From Roseibium sp. MMSF_3412 (lineage in GTDB: Bacteria > Pseudomonadota > Alphaproteobacteria > Rhizobiales > Stappiaceae), in the NCBI RefSeq assembly GCF_030733265.1, contig NZ_JASHJI010000013.1, positions 102,204 through 166,203 of the forward strand: a stretch of 64,000 bases of DNA, given 5' to 3'. Shown here piece after piece: positions 24,829 through 32,970 of the stretch; the stretch's first letter is position 1; each line of letters starts with the position of its first letter. The notes below the pieces were generated by a model, which was not told the DNA's origin, ran no database searches, and saw only the letters and a list, made by a program, of their open reading frames with translations. The position numbers and the translations under genes were made by a program.

Positions 24829-25814
24829 ACGAATTGCAGAGAACACCGGTCACGGTTCTCACCGGATATCTGGGCGCGGGAAAAACCACGCTGCTCAATC
24901 GCATTCTCACGGAAAATCACGGCAAGCGATACGCCGTGATCGTCAATGAATTCGGAGATGTCGGGATCGACAACGATCTCGTCGTCGATGCGGACGAAGA
25001 AGTCTTCGAAATGAACAACGGATGCATCTGCTGCACCGTGCGCGGCGACCTCATCCGTATCATCGAAGGTCTGATGAAACGCCGAAATCATTTCGATGCG
25101 ATCCTGATCGAAACGACCGGTCTTGCCGATCCGGCCCCGGTTGCCCAGACTTTCTTTGTCGACGAGGACGTGCAGTCGAAGACCAGGCTGGATGCGATCG
25201 TGACCGTTGTCGATGCCAGGCATCTGCTTGTGGAAATCGACAAGGCGCATGAAGCCCAGGAACAGCTGGCATTTGCCGACATCGTGCTCCTGAACAAGAT
25301 CGACCTTGTCAGCGATGAGGAACGCGCCGAGGTCGAAAAACGGATCCGGCGGATCAATCCGACAGCCGTGATCCATCGCAGCGAACGCTGCCAGGTCCCC
25401 CTGGAGAACATACTCGGGCGCAATGCCTTCGATCTGGACCGCGTGCTTGAGATCGAGCCGGAGTTTCTGAAACACTTTCACGACCACGATCACGACGATC
25501 ATGTCACGAGTTTTTCGCTGCTGAGCGATGAACCGCTCGACCCGCAGAAGTTCTTTCCCTGGATGCAGATGATTGCCCAGGAATTCGGTCCGGACATGTT
25601 GCGCATGAAGGGGATCATTGCTTTTGCGAATGATGACGACCGCTTTGTGATGCAGGGCGTCCACATGCTGCTGGAAGGCGATCACCAGCGGCCCTGGAAA
25701 CCGGGCGAGCAGCGGACAACACGGATCGTCTTTATCGGCCGCGACCTGCCGCAGGATTCGATCGCAGCCGGCTTCAGGAACTGCGTCCATCAGGAAGGCG
25801 TTGCGGCGGAATGA
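24825..25814 (+). CDS. COG0523/CobW-family GTPase (paralog of the 2602 gene)
   Basis: The 329-residue GTPase has the P-loop [25 protein letters not shown] (CxCC), [13 protein letters not shown] and NKIDLV. Its sequence follows the 2602-3666 protein almost residue by residue in the G domain, but the His-rich insert is reduced to [10 protein letters not shown] near residue 220. A paralog with a weaker metal store, in an operon with a Zur-like box, fits an allocator made under zinc limitation (inference). It overlaps the genes before and after by 4 bp each. Confidence 0.9.
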   Translation: MNELQRTPVTVLTGYLGAGKTTLLNRILTENHGKRYAVIVNEFGDVGIDNDLVVDADEEVFEMNNGCICCTVRGDLIRIIEGLMKRRNHFDAILIETTGLADPAPVAQTFFVDEDVQSKTRLDAIVTVVDARHLLVEIDKAHEAQEQLAFADIVLLNKIDLVSDEERAEVEKRIRRINPTAVIHRSERCQVPLENILGRNAFDLDRVLEIEPEFLKHFHDHDHDDHVTSFSLLSDEPLDPQKFFPWMQMIAQEFGPDMLRMKGIIAFANDDDRFVMQGVHMLLEGDHQRPWKPGEQRTTRIVFIGRDLPQDSIAAGFRNCVHQEGVAAE

Positions 25815-26077
25815 GCAAATTCCACAATCCGCTGGCGCCGAAATTCGGCCGGTTGAAGAACAAGTCGTCCGAGATCAAGGCCTGGGTCCGGGAGCTGCTG
25901 AACCTGCCAGACGACACGCCGGTCACCGTTGCCGAGCTGGCGTGCCGGGATGAAGGCTGTCCGGACATCGAAACGGTGATCGGCGTGCTTGAACCCGGCA
26001 AACCCATTGCGACCTTCAGGGTCCACTTGACGATGGTCGAGGTGACGCGGGCAAGTGTCGCGGAAGCTGTAGGCTAA
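25811..26077 (+). CDS. Small conserved protein of the COG0523 operon
   Basis: An 88-residue basic-then-acidic protein. It has one notable motif, [20 protein letters not shown], where two cysteines five residues apart sit next to acidic residues. The start ATG overlaps the COG0523 stop (ATGA), and the gene ends just before a terminator, so it is a bona fide operon member. The CxxxxC motif could bind metal, but the family is not recognised and no activity is assigned. Confidence 0.75.
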   Translation: MSKFHNPLAPKFGRLKNKSSEIKAWVRELLNLPDDTPVTVAELACRDEGCPDIETVIGVLEPGKPIATFRVHLTMVEVTRASVAEAVG

Positions 26078-26083
26078 CAAACA

Positions 26084-26122
26084 GGGCAGCCGGTGGTGCC
26101 AAACCAAACCCGCTGCCCTTTT
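26084..26122 (+). terminator. Terminator of the COG0523 operon
   Basis: The inverted arms GGGCAGC (26084-26090) and GCTGCCC (26112-26118) are followed by four T. The loop is long but contains a further short GGT/ACC pairing. It lies 7 bp after the stop of the small gene and before the convergent dehydrogenase. Confidence 0.6.
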
Positions 26123-26154
26123 GCGACCAAATATTCAGCCGTGATTTTAGTGTC

Positions 26155-27318
26155 TTACCCGGTGACGATTTTTCCGGGAAGCGAGTTGACCGTCAGGGTC
26201 TCGCTTGGACGGAAGTGAATCACCGAGCGGATCGATTCGCCCGCTTTCAGGAGATCAAACGCGGTGTTGATCTGCTCATGGTTCATGTGATGCGTGATGT
26301 AGGGATCGACACTGAAATCGCCGCGCAGCCATTCATCGACCATGCCCGGCAACTGGCTGCGGCCCAGAACGCCGCCGAATGCAGTGCCGCGCCAGACACG
26401 GCCGGTGACAAGCTGGAACGGCCGCGTCGCGATCTCCTGTCCGGCGCCGGCCACGCCGATCACCGTGCATTCTCCCCAGCCCTTGTGGCAGGCCTCGAGC
26501 GCGGAGCGCATCAGGTCCACGTTTCCGACCGCCTCGAATGTGTAGTCCAGTCCACCGTTGGTCATCTCGACCAGAACGTCCTGAATGGGGCTGTCAAAGT
26601 CTTTCGGGTTGATGCATTCCGTAGCGCCAAGCGCCTTGGCGAGCGGAAACTTCGAGGTGTTGATGTCGATGCCGATGATCCGCGAGGCTCCGTTCAGAAC
26701 GGCACCCTGAATGACGGCCATGCCCACGGCACCAAGGCCGAAAACGCCGACCGTTGAACCGGGCTCGACCTTGGCGGTGTTGCGCACCGCGCCGATGCCG
26801 GTCGGCACCGCGCAGCCCATGACAGAGGCTTTGGAAAGCGGCGCTTCCTTGGTGATCTTGGCGACCGATATCTCCGGCAGCACGGTGTATTCGCTGAACG
26901 TGCTTGTGCCCATGTAATGGAGGATCTGCTTGCCCTTGTAGGAAAAGCGGGACGTGCCGTCCGGCATCAATCCGGCGCCCTGGGTCTTGCGGATGGTCTG
27001 GCAGAGGTTGGTCTTGCCCGACTTGATATAGGGGCAGTCCGGGTCTTCCGGGATGTAAAGAGGGATCACGTGGTCGCCGGGGGCGACCGAGGTGACGCCT
27101 TTTCCGACTTCTTCAACAATGCCGCAGCCCTCGTGGCCGAGAATACAGGGAAACAGCCCTTCAGGATCTTCCCCGGACAGCGTGAAAACGTCGGTATGGC
27201 AAAGACTTGTGGTGACGATCCGGACAAGGACCTCGCCCTCTTTCGGGCCTTCCAGATCAATTTCCTCGATTTCGAGGGGCTGGTTCGGTCCCCAGGCGAT
27301 GGCGGCACGTGTTTTCAT
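26155..27318 (-). CDS. Class III alcohol dehydrogenase-like protein lacking half of the structural zinc site
   Basis: The 387-residue MDR protein closely follows S-(hydroxymethyl)glutathione dehydrogenase: [56 protein letters not shown] and [13 protein letters not shown]. Catalytic zinc ligands are present (C40, H62 with E63, and the Cys of MGCAVPTG). The structural zinc lobe, normally four Cys (C-x2-C-x2-C-x7-C), reads [16 protein letters not shown], so positions 92 and 98 are Asp and Ile while C95 and C106 remain. It should hold one zinc per subunit instead of two. It sits next to the COG0523 operon and has a TATAACAT box 163 bp upstream. Formaldehyde oxidation is likely but not proven, and it may be a paralog of a normal AdhC elsewhere. 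Confidence 0.88.
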   Translation of the reverse strand: MKTRAAIAWGPNQPLEIEEIDLEGPKEGEVLVRIVTTSLCHTDVFTLSGEDPEGLFPCILGHEGCGIVEEVGKGVTSVAPGDHVIPLYIPEDPDCPYIKSGKTNLCQTIRKTQGAGLMPDGTSRFSYKGKQILHYMGTSTFSEYTVLPEISVAKITKEAPLSKASVMGCAVPTGIGAVRNTAKVEPGSTVGVFGLGAVGMAVIQGAVLNGASRIIGIDINTSKFPLAKALGATECINPKDFDSPIQDVLVEMTNGGLDYTFEAVGNVDLMRSALEACHKGWGECTVIGVAGAGQEIATRPFQLVTGRVWRGTAFGGVLGRSQLPGMVDEWLRGDFSVDPYITHHMNHEQINTAFDLLKAGESIRSVIHFRPSETLTVNSLPGKIVTG

Positions 27319-27912
27319 TCAGGTCTCCCATGATTCATTGCCGTGATTGCATCTGTTGTGCAGAACGCCGGGATGCCTTTTGCGCGTGCGGGAGAGCGGG
27401 AGAACACGTGCGTGTCCCTGCGTACCCGTTTTACACAGCATCCCCTTTCAGCATTTCTGCGGACGGATTCCTACCTTAAGGTAACTGTATAACATTACAA
27501 TTCAAGCAAGCGGAAAGTATGAATTTTGGGACACATCCCGGTATTTTCCGGACGAGATGCCGGCATTGTTCTGGAAAGTGGGACACGCGCAGTGCCCGCG
27601 TTCTCACAGGTTCGGCCAGACACAGAGCGGCTGCGCATTCGCCCTCGAGCCGATTGACTCCGGATGTTGCAACATGCGTGACAGTTGCGACAAAGACCTG
27701 ACCCGGTTCAGTCAGGTGTGAAATTTAATCGTCAAAAGTATCCATCACGGCATGATTGTTTTTGTAATAAAACTTCCCATAAGTAGCAAATACTGGATAA
27801 ACAACCTCTTTTAAGGTCTTATGTGCTGTTTCTAAGTCGAATGGTTCTTGTGAATATTCCCCTGCGTCATATTCTGTTTTGGTGAAACAAAACAGAAGAG
27901 GGGGGGAGCAAA
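27319..27912. other. 594-bp intergenic control region
   Basis: No gene is seen. It holds the second TATAACAT box (27481-27498), two copies of TGGGACAC (27527-27534 and 27579-27586, 52 bp apart, same orientation), a GC-rich middle and an AT-rich last 190 bp that looks like the promoter of the small gene at 27913. The control elements may serve the dehydrogenase on the left. Confidence 0.5.
27481..27498. promoter_or_regulatory. Candidate Zur-like box, site 2
   Basis: GTAACTGTATAACATTAC differs at only three positions from a perfect 18-bp palindrome built from its right half (GTAATGTTATAACATTAC). It shares the TATAACAT core in register with site 1. It lies upstream of the zinc-lobe-deficient dehydrogenase. 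Zur binding is inferred from resemblance and context. Confidence 0.5.
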
Positions 27913-28197
27913 ATGGCCGTTTACCGGATTACAGAGTTTTCGTCGCCGGACATGTCCGCGGCAATGACCGCCGCGGAAGGCTTGAGAGCCGACCTGGCTG
28001 CGGCAGGTGCGCTTTTCATCGACATCGTGGACTTCGGTGACGGGAACGGGTTGGTTGTCGCGAAATATGGCGATGAAGCCGCCATGGACGCATCCGCCGG
28101 GCTTGCGAAAGCGTCTTTTGGAAAAATGGTGCAGGCCGGTGTGATCGACGGGGCTTCCATCCGGCCCAGATCGGGTGCGGTAGCGATCTCCTACTAG
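27913..28197 (+). CDS. Small protein, possible ABM-like ferredoxin-fold
   Basis: The 94-residue protein starts at ATG 27913 after a very strong purine tract (agaggggggga). Alternating sheets and helices (VYRITEFSSPDMSAAM, FIDIVDFGDGNGLVVAKYGD, then AKASFGKMV) resemble a dimeric alpha/beta-barrel or ABM-type fold. It has no signal peptide and no cysteine. It stands alone between the dehydrogenase and a convergent TetR gene. Its function is unknown. Confidence 0.65.
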   Translation: MAVYRITEFSSPDMSAAMTAAEGLRADLAAAGALFIDIVDFGDGNGLVVAKYGDEAAMDASAGLAKASFGKMVQAGVIDGASIRPRSGAVAISY

Positions 28198-28249
28198 ATC
28201 TTCTCACAGCGGTTCCATCACCTATGGAGGTGTGCCACACTCGGCTCGC

Positions 28250-28855
28250 CTAGGCGGGCGGACGTTCCGCGTTTGCGCCGTAGTGCGACAGGAACATCGC
28301 GACGCAGTCCTGCATGATGCCCTCTGTCTCGGGTTTTTCTCCCATCAGGAATTCCGGCCAGAAGAAGAAGTTCTTGATCAGGGCGAGAAGCTGACTGGCA
28401 GCAAATGCCGGGTCCGCTTTTCTCAGGGCTCCTGCCTCCATCGCATCGGCAATCAACTTCGTAACCGGATAATCATGCGCGGCTGCTTCCGCCAGGAATG
28501 CGCGCGACCGGTCGAGGTCCCGCAGGAATTCGGAAATGATCATCCGGTTCACCCCGATTGCCTCCTCGTCCGTGATCACCGCCACGTATCGGTTCAAGGC
28601 ATCAACAAGCTGTTGGCTCAATGACCTGTCCGGATCGTAGTCGACCGGCGGCATGGCGCAATTGCGGGCGAGCATGATTTCCGTGATCGCGTCGAAGAGC
28701 TCTTCCTTGCTCTCGAAATGATTGTAGAGCGTGCGGCTCGAAACGCCGGCCCGCTTTGCGATCCGCGTCGTGTTTGCCCCGAGAAAGCCCTGTTCACGGA
28801 ACTCCGCGATCGCGGCCTCGATAATGTTTTCTCTTTTCTTTTCAGTCAGTTTCAC
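28250..28855 (-). CDS. TetR/AcrR-family regulator of the adjacent SDR
   Basis: The 201-residue protein has an N-terminal HTH (IIEAAIAEFREQGFLGANTT, RIAKRAGVSSRTLYNHFESK) and a helical C-terminal domain with a TetR_C-like ALIKNFFFWPEFLMG. It is divergent from the SDR gene at 28970, and the 114-bp gap holds an extensive inverted repeat typical of TetR operators. Repression of itself and of the SDR is the natural inference. The ligand is unknown. Confidence 0.9.
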   Translation of the reverse strand: MKLTEKKRENIIEAAIAEFREQGFLGANTTRIAKRAGVSSRTLYNHFESKEELFDAITEIMLARNCAMPPVDYDPDRSLSQQLVDALNRYVAVITDEEAIGVNRMIISEFLRDLDRSRAFLAEAAAHDYPVTKLIADAMEAGALRKADPAFAASQLLALIKNFFFWPEFLMGEKPETEGIMQDCVAMFLSHYGANAERPPA

Positions 28856-28878
28856 GATTTTGCGTCACTTTTTCGGAT

Positions 28879-28945
28879 AAAAGTAAAATTAGTTGTTTAC
28901 ATTTTTGCGTCGTCATCCTAAATGTAAACTCGAAATTTTACTTTT
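28879..28945. promoter_or_regulatory. Large inverted repeat, probable TetR operator
   Basis: Two 26-bp arms, 28879-28904 and 28920-28945, separated by 15 bp, match at about 22 of 26 positions as inverted copies. The outer parts are AAAAGTAAAATT/AATTTTACTTTT and the inner parts GTTTACATTT/AAATGTAAAC. The site spans the promoters of the divergent TetR and SDR genes. Confidence 0.7.
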
Positions 28946-28969
28946 GCAACTTCAATCCAGGAGACAATC

Positions 28970-30136
28970 ATGTCTACCAAGACCCCTTTCGGTCCGGAAG
29001 GCTGGACGCCCGCGCGCATCGGTGACCTGACGGGCAGGACATTTGTCATCACGGGCGCCAATGGCGGCGCCGGTTTCGAGGCAGCACGGATACTTCTCTC
29101 AAAGGGGGCGCGCGTGGTGATGATGAACCGCAGCGCCGAACGGTCAGCCGCGGCCATTGACACCTTCAAAGCGGAATTCGGACCGGACGCGGAGGTAAGC
29201 TTCGTGCGCCTGGATCTTGCCGTGCTGGCAAGCGTCCGCGAAGCGGCGGCGCAGCTTCTGGAAACAGAAACCCGTATAGATGCGCTCATCTGCAACGCCG
29301 CCATCGCGCAGGTGGCCACCCAACAGCTCACCGTGGACGGATTTGAAAGCCAGCTTGGCGTCAACCATTTCGGCCATTTCCTTTTGTGCGCCCTGCTTTT
29401 TGAGCGGATCGAGGCGTCTTCGGGCCGCATCGTTGTGGTCGGCAGCAACGGCTACAAGATGGGCGACAATCGTATCCGCTTTGAGGATCTGAACTACGAT
29501 CAGAATTACTCCGCGTGGAACGCCTACGCGCAGAGCAAGCTGGCCCAGATGATCTTCGGCTACGAATTGCAGCGCCGGGTGCAGGCGGCGGGCAAGAGCG
29601 TCGTGGTCCACGTCTGTCATCCGGGTGCGTCACGCACCGGCCTGATCCGGGACACCGCCGGCATCGCTACGCGGCTTCTGGCGGCCATGCTCTCACCACT
29701 GGCGCAGTCCGCCGAGCGCGGCTCGTGGCCCGAAGTCATGTGCGCGACGGAAGAGGGACTGGAACCCGCGACCTATTACGGACCGACGCGTTTCGAAATG
29801 GTCGGCCCGGTTGGTGTGTGCCCGCTGAAAGAGTTTGTCCTCGATGCGCAGCAAGCCAAAGGATTGTGGGATGTTTCCGAGGAGAAGACCGGCGTACGGT
29901 GGCCTGTCTGGACCACCACCTGGTACGGATCCCCCTGCGCACATCCCGAAATCAGATCGATCCTGCCTCGACCATGTAATTGTTGGCCGAACACATGGCG
30001 GCATCGTCCGAGGCCAGAAACAGGACCATGCGTGCCACATAGACAGGGTCGATCAGATCCGGGAGGCATTGACGCTTGCGGTGTGCGTCCAGAGCTTCGG
30101 GCGTTGCCCAGAGTTCCTTCTGGCGTTCCGTCATGA
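28970..30136 (+). CDS. Short-chain dehydrogenase with read-through C-terminus
   Basis: Residues 1-320 are an SDR of the retinol-dehydrogenase/protochlorophyllide-reductase type: FVITGANGGAGFEAARILLS (TGxxxGxG), the NNAG-equivalent CNAAIA, the active-site serine region VVVGSNGY and the YxxxK motif in YAQSKLAQM. NADP(H)-dependent carbonyl reduction is expected. The fold ends near LWDVSEEKTGVRWP. The remaining 65 or so residues (Pro/Arg/Cys-rich) are read antisense through the end of the opposite SDR gene, to a stop at 30136. The ORF therefore overlaps 29952-30704 by 185 bp. The original stop seems lost by a small deletion at the convergent junction, or by a sequence error. Expression is probably controlled by the divergent TetR. 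Confidence 0.83.
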   Translation: MSTKTPFGPEGWTPARIGDLTGRTFVITGANGGAGFEAARILLSKGARVVMMNRSAERSAAAIDTFKAEFGPDAEVSFVRLDLAVLASVREAAAQLLETETRIDALICNAAIAQVATQQLTVDGFESQLGVNHFGHFLLCALLFERIEASSGRIVVVGSNGYKMGDNRIRFEDLNYDQNYSAWNAYAQSKLAQMIFGYELQRRVQAAGKSVVVHVCHPGASRTGLIRDTAGIATRLLAAMLSPLAQSAERGSWPEVMCATEEGLEPATYYGPTRFEMVGPVGVCPLKEFVLDAQQAKGLWDVSEEKTGVRWPVWTTTWYGSPCAHPEIRSILPRPCNCWPNTWRHRPRPETGPCVPHRQGRSDPGGIDACGVRPELRALPRVPSGVPS

Positions 30137-30704
30137 TCCAGCCAGGGACAACGGTGTTAACCCGGATGCGGTGATCGCCGAGGTCCCGCGCCATGGTGCG
30201 CGTCAGGCCGTGGACCGCTGCCTTGGCCGTTGCGTAGGACGGGAAACCGCCGCCCGCCTCCCACCAGGAGTTCGATCCCATGTTGACGATCGAACCACCC
30301 CCATTTGCGATCATGTCCGGTGCGATTGCCTGGATCGCGAAGAACATGTGGCGGAGATTGGTTGCCTGGCGTTCGTCCCAGTAGTCTGGCGTGACGTCTT
30401 TCCAGTCATGACGGTCATCGCGGGCGGCATTGTTGACCAGCACCTGGCAAGGACCGGTTCGTCCGGTCAGTTTTGCAAGGGCAGCCTGCATTGCGGAGAT
30501 GTCGCGGAGGTCGCAGATCTCGTAGTCGATGTTTTCCGCCGTGGCGGCCAACGCGGCGCTGGCCGTCTCGTCGAGATCTAGGAACCCGACCCGGGCACCC
30601 TGTCCGGCGAAGGCCTTGACGATTTCAGCACCGATGCCCTGCGCGCCGCCGGAAACGACCACGCTCTTGTCTTTGAGGCTTGGATAAATGGCGAAGTCCG
30701 GCAT
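29952..30704 (-). CDS. Classical SDR oxidoreductase
   Basis: The protein has about 250 residues from the ATG at 30704, which has AGGAAA upstream. An in-frame start eight codons earlier, at 30728, is less likely. Motifs are SVVVSGGAQGIGAEIVKAFA (TGxxxGxG type), LVNNAARDD, the catalytic Ser in VNMGSNSWWEAGGG and YATAKAAVHG (YxxxK). The closing MVLFLASDDAAMCSANNYMV is normal for the family. The aspartate after beta-2 (FLDLDE) suggests NAD(H). It resembles sugar or polyol dehydrogenases, but the substrate is not assigned. Its last 185 bp are overlapped antisense by the previous SDR. Confidence 0.9.
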   Translation of the reverse strand: MPDFAIYPSLKDKSVVVSGGAQGIGAEIVKAFAGQGARVGFLDLDETASAALAATAENIDYEICDLRDISAMQAALAKLTGRTGPCQVLVNNAARDDRHDWKDVTPDYWDERQATNLRHMFFAIQAIAPDMIANGGGSIVNMGSNSWWEAGGGFPSYATAKAAVHGLTRTMARDLGDHRIRVNTVVPGWIMTERQKELWATPEALDAHRKRQCLPDLIDPVYVARMVLFLASDDAAMCSANNYMVEAGSI

Positions 30705-30786
30705 CGTGTTTCCTGTCCATGTTTGCAATTGGTCGACCGTTTGCGACCAAAGATCACGAGAAACATGTTCGGTGCAAGTTCACCTG

Positions 30787-30894
30787 TCAGGGATCAACGA
30801 TGATTTGATCGCCGGGCCTGAAATTCGGCCACCCGGCCATGCGCCCGGCACAGATCAGCCGGGCGGGTACAAAAACCCGGACCCGGCGCTCCAT
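30787..30894 (-). CDS. Possible 35-residue ORF ending in an S24-like motif
   Basis: A short frame from ATG at 30894, with GGAA 5 bp upstream, ends in NFRPGDQIIVDP. That ending resembles the GD-x-VDP segment of S24/LexA-type repressors. A second short frame starts at ATG 30953 behind a strong GAGGGAG site and stops at 30855, overlapping in another frame. The two may be remnants of one gene, or one may be a leader. No other support exists. Confidence 0.25.
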   Translation of the reverse strand: MERRVRVFVPARLICAGRMAGWPNFRPGDQIIVDP

Positions 30895-31158
30895 CGCGTT
30901 TCCGTGTTCCCGCTGTTACGCGTCTCAGAATTCTCAATAACCTGGTTCTGCATAGGTTCTCCCTCAAAACAAATCGGTTGCAAGCTTGGCCATCAAGCCC
31001 GTTTTCCGTTGATCGGTATGAGGAAGAGATGGGCAGTTCCCGTGTGTGGCCCCATGGGGTGATCCCCCCAATTCGTTTCATGCCGCTCGCGTGGAATGTA
31101 TCAGTATTAATTGCTATTTTTCTTTCTTCGATGGTGAAAAAATAAATTAAACTCCCAA

Positions 31159-31175
31159 CTAGTTCAACAAACTAG
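31159..31175. promoter_or_regulatory. CTAGTT-AACTAG inverted repeat upstream of oxygenase
   Basis: The arms CTAGTT (31159-31164) and AACTAG (31170-31175) are separated by CAACA. They lie in an AT-rich promoter-like stretch about 85 bp before the oxygenase start. The site could be an operator, and the cognate regulator is not identified. Confidence 0.35.
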
Positions 31176-31259
31176 CGTATAGTCTCAATAAAAATAAAGG
31201 ACGGCAATTCATTCTTAAAATCTTTGACTTACCTTCGAAAGAAAATGGAGGTGAAAAAC

Positions 31260-31943
31260 TTGTCCAAAACAAATGCGCCACTTGCCGGAGTTCGCTTGTG
31301 CCAAGCAGCGCTTCCGGAAACCCTGTTCCAGAAAGTCGAGGACGCCGTCCGGTCTGCCTTCAGGGAGAAGGTGCGGGGCAAGTCGAGCTATTCAACAACG
31401 TTCTGGTATCCGCGCGGTGCGGCGCCGGCCAATGTCGCGGAAGAGGCGATCGCGGTTCTGATGGAACAGGTCGCGTTGCCGCAAGACTGCATCGGTACCG
31501 AATGGTGGCTGGGGCGGCTTGGTTATCGCAAGAAACTGAACTTCCATTTCGATCGCGACCTGGTGCGCAGCCGCGAAACCGGGGAGAGCATCTTTCCCCT
31601 GCTCGGAAGCGTCTTTTACCTCAATGATTATCCGTCAAGCCCGACGGTACTGACCGATCAGGTGCCGGGTCCGGACGGCAAGTCAAAACAGCCTGCTGAC
31701 CCCAATCTGACGCTCAGTGTTGCAGCGATCCGAAACAACTACGTTGTCTTTCCGGGAAATCTTTATCATGGCGTCGTGCCGGATCCTTCGATCCCGCACC
31801 CGGATGGCAAGACGGCTGAAGAGCCGGCAGAAAAACGGCTGACGCTGCTGGTCAATTACTGGCACCGCCGGCCGTCCGCGCCGATTTGCCAGGACTTCGA
31901 CGGATCCGTTTATCCATCATTGCGTTTGCCTGTTGCCGCATGA
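31260..31943 (+). CDS. 2OG-Fe(II) oxygenase-like protein
   Basis: Beginning at TTG 31260, six bases after GGAGGTG (an excellent ribosome site), the protein has 227 residues. Earlier in-frame starts (31224, 31245) have poorer context. The iron triad pattern is present: H96-x-D98 in LNFHFDRD and H170 in FPGNLYHGV, followed by R193 in EKRLTLLVNYW for the 2-oxoglutarate carboxylate. HxD...H...R in this order defines the double-stranded beta-helix dioxygenases. The substrate is unknown. It leads a co-directional group with an aldo/keto reductase and a CelD-like GNAT. Confidence 0.7.
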   Translation: MSKTNAPLAGVRLCQAALPETLFQKVEDAVRSAFREKVRGKSSYSTTFWYPRGAAPANVAEEAIAVLMEQVALPQDCIGTEWWLGRLGYRKKLNFHFDRDLVRSRETGESIFPLLGSVFYLNDYPSSPTVLTDQVPGPDGKSKQPADPNLTLSVAAIRNNYVVFPGNLYHGVVPDPSIPHPDGKTAEEPAEKRLTLLVNYWHRRPSAPICQDFDGSVYPSLRLPVAA

Positions 31944-31991
31944 CATCCGACCGGCAAGGTACGGCAAGCACAACCCTGTCCGAGGCCTGAC

Positions 31992-32927
31992 ATGCAGTAC
32001 CGGCAACTGGGGGCCAGCTCACTCAACGTATCGGAAATTTCGCTTGGTTCATGGCGCACCTTTGGAACGGCAATCGAAGCTGAGACGGCGGAACGATGCC
32101 TGCGCCAGGCGTTCGATTGCGGCATCAATTTTTTCGACACGGCAAACATGTATGGCAAAGGTGCCGCGGAGCAGGTGCTCGGCCGGTTGCTGAAAGCGTA
32201 CAGACGCGACGACTACGTGCTTGCGACCAAGCTCTATTTCCCGATGTCGGAAACCGACCGGGGTCTGTCCCGCGCGCAGGTGCTGAAGCAGATTGATGCC
32301 TCTCTCAAGCGGCTGGGAGTGGATCATGTCGATCTTTACCAGTGCCATCGCCATGACGGGGAGACACCCCTGAAGGAAACCATGGAGGCCCTAACGGAGA
32401 TCGTTCGTGCCGGCAAGGTGCGCTACGTCGGTTTCAGCGAATGGCCGGCCGCCGAGATCAAACGTGCACGTGCGATTGACGGTGTGGTTCCGTTCGTTTC
32501 CAGCCAGCCCCGGTATTCCATGCTGTACCGCAAGAACGAACGGCGGATCTTTCCCCTCTGCCGGGAGCAGGGCATCGGACAGATCGTATGGTCGCCGCTC
32601 GCACAGGGCATCCTGACCGGCAAGTACAAACCGGGTGCAGCCGCGCCGCCCGGTTCGCGCGGGGAACGAAGGAGCCTTGGCCGCTTTTTCAGGCCGCGGG
32701 TTTTGCAGGCGGTTGAGAAACTGCACCCGATCGCCCGCGATCTGTCGCTGACGCTGCCGCAGCTCGCCCTGGCCTGGGTCCTCAGAGGCGAGAAGATCAG
32801 TTCCGCGATTATCGGCGCAACCCGGCCGGACCAGATCGAGATGAACTGCGGCGCTTCGGGCGTCAACCTGGAACCAGCAGTGCTTCAACGGATCGACGAG
32901 GTACTGGATCAGGTCATGCGCCGCTGA
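31992..32927 (+). CDS. Aldo/keto reductase
   Basis: The 311-residue TIM-barrel reductase has GINFFDTANMYGKGAAEQVL (catalytic Asp and Tyr), the lysine in YVLATKLYFPM, and the histidine in LYQCHRHD. The C-terminal NADPH loop reads SSAIIGATRPDQIEMN. It resembles the YghZ/potassium-channel beta-subunit-like AKR group. It lies 48 bp after the oxygenase stop on the same strand, so the two may be cotranscribed. The substrate is unknown. Confidence 0.92.
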   Translation: MQYRQLGASSLNVSEISLGSWRTFGTAIEAETAERCLRQAFDCGINFFDTANMYGKGAAEQVLGRLLKAYRRDDYVLATKLYFPMSETDRGLSRAQVLKQIDASLKRLGVDHVDLYQCHRHDGETPLKETMEALTEIVRAGKVRYVGFSEWPAAEIKRARAIDGVVPFVSSQPRYSMLYRKNERRIFPLCREQGIGQIVWSPLAQGILTGKYKPGAAAPPGSRGERRSLGRFFRPRVLQAVEKLHPIARDLSLTLPQLALAWVLRGEKISSAIIGATRPDQIEMNCGASGVNLEPAVLQRIDEVLDQVMRR

Positions 32928-32970
32928 CAAGTCCGAACCGGAAAACCAGGAACAGGGGAGCAAAAGGCCC

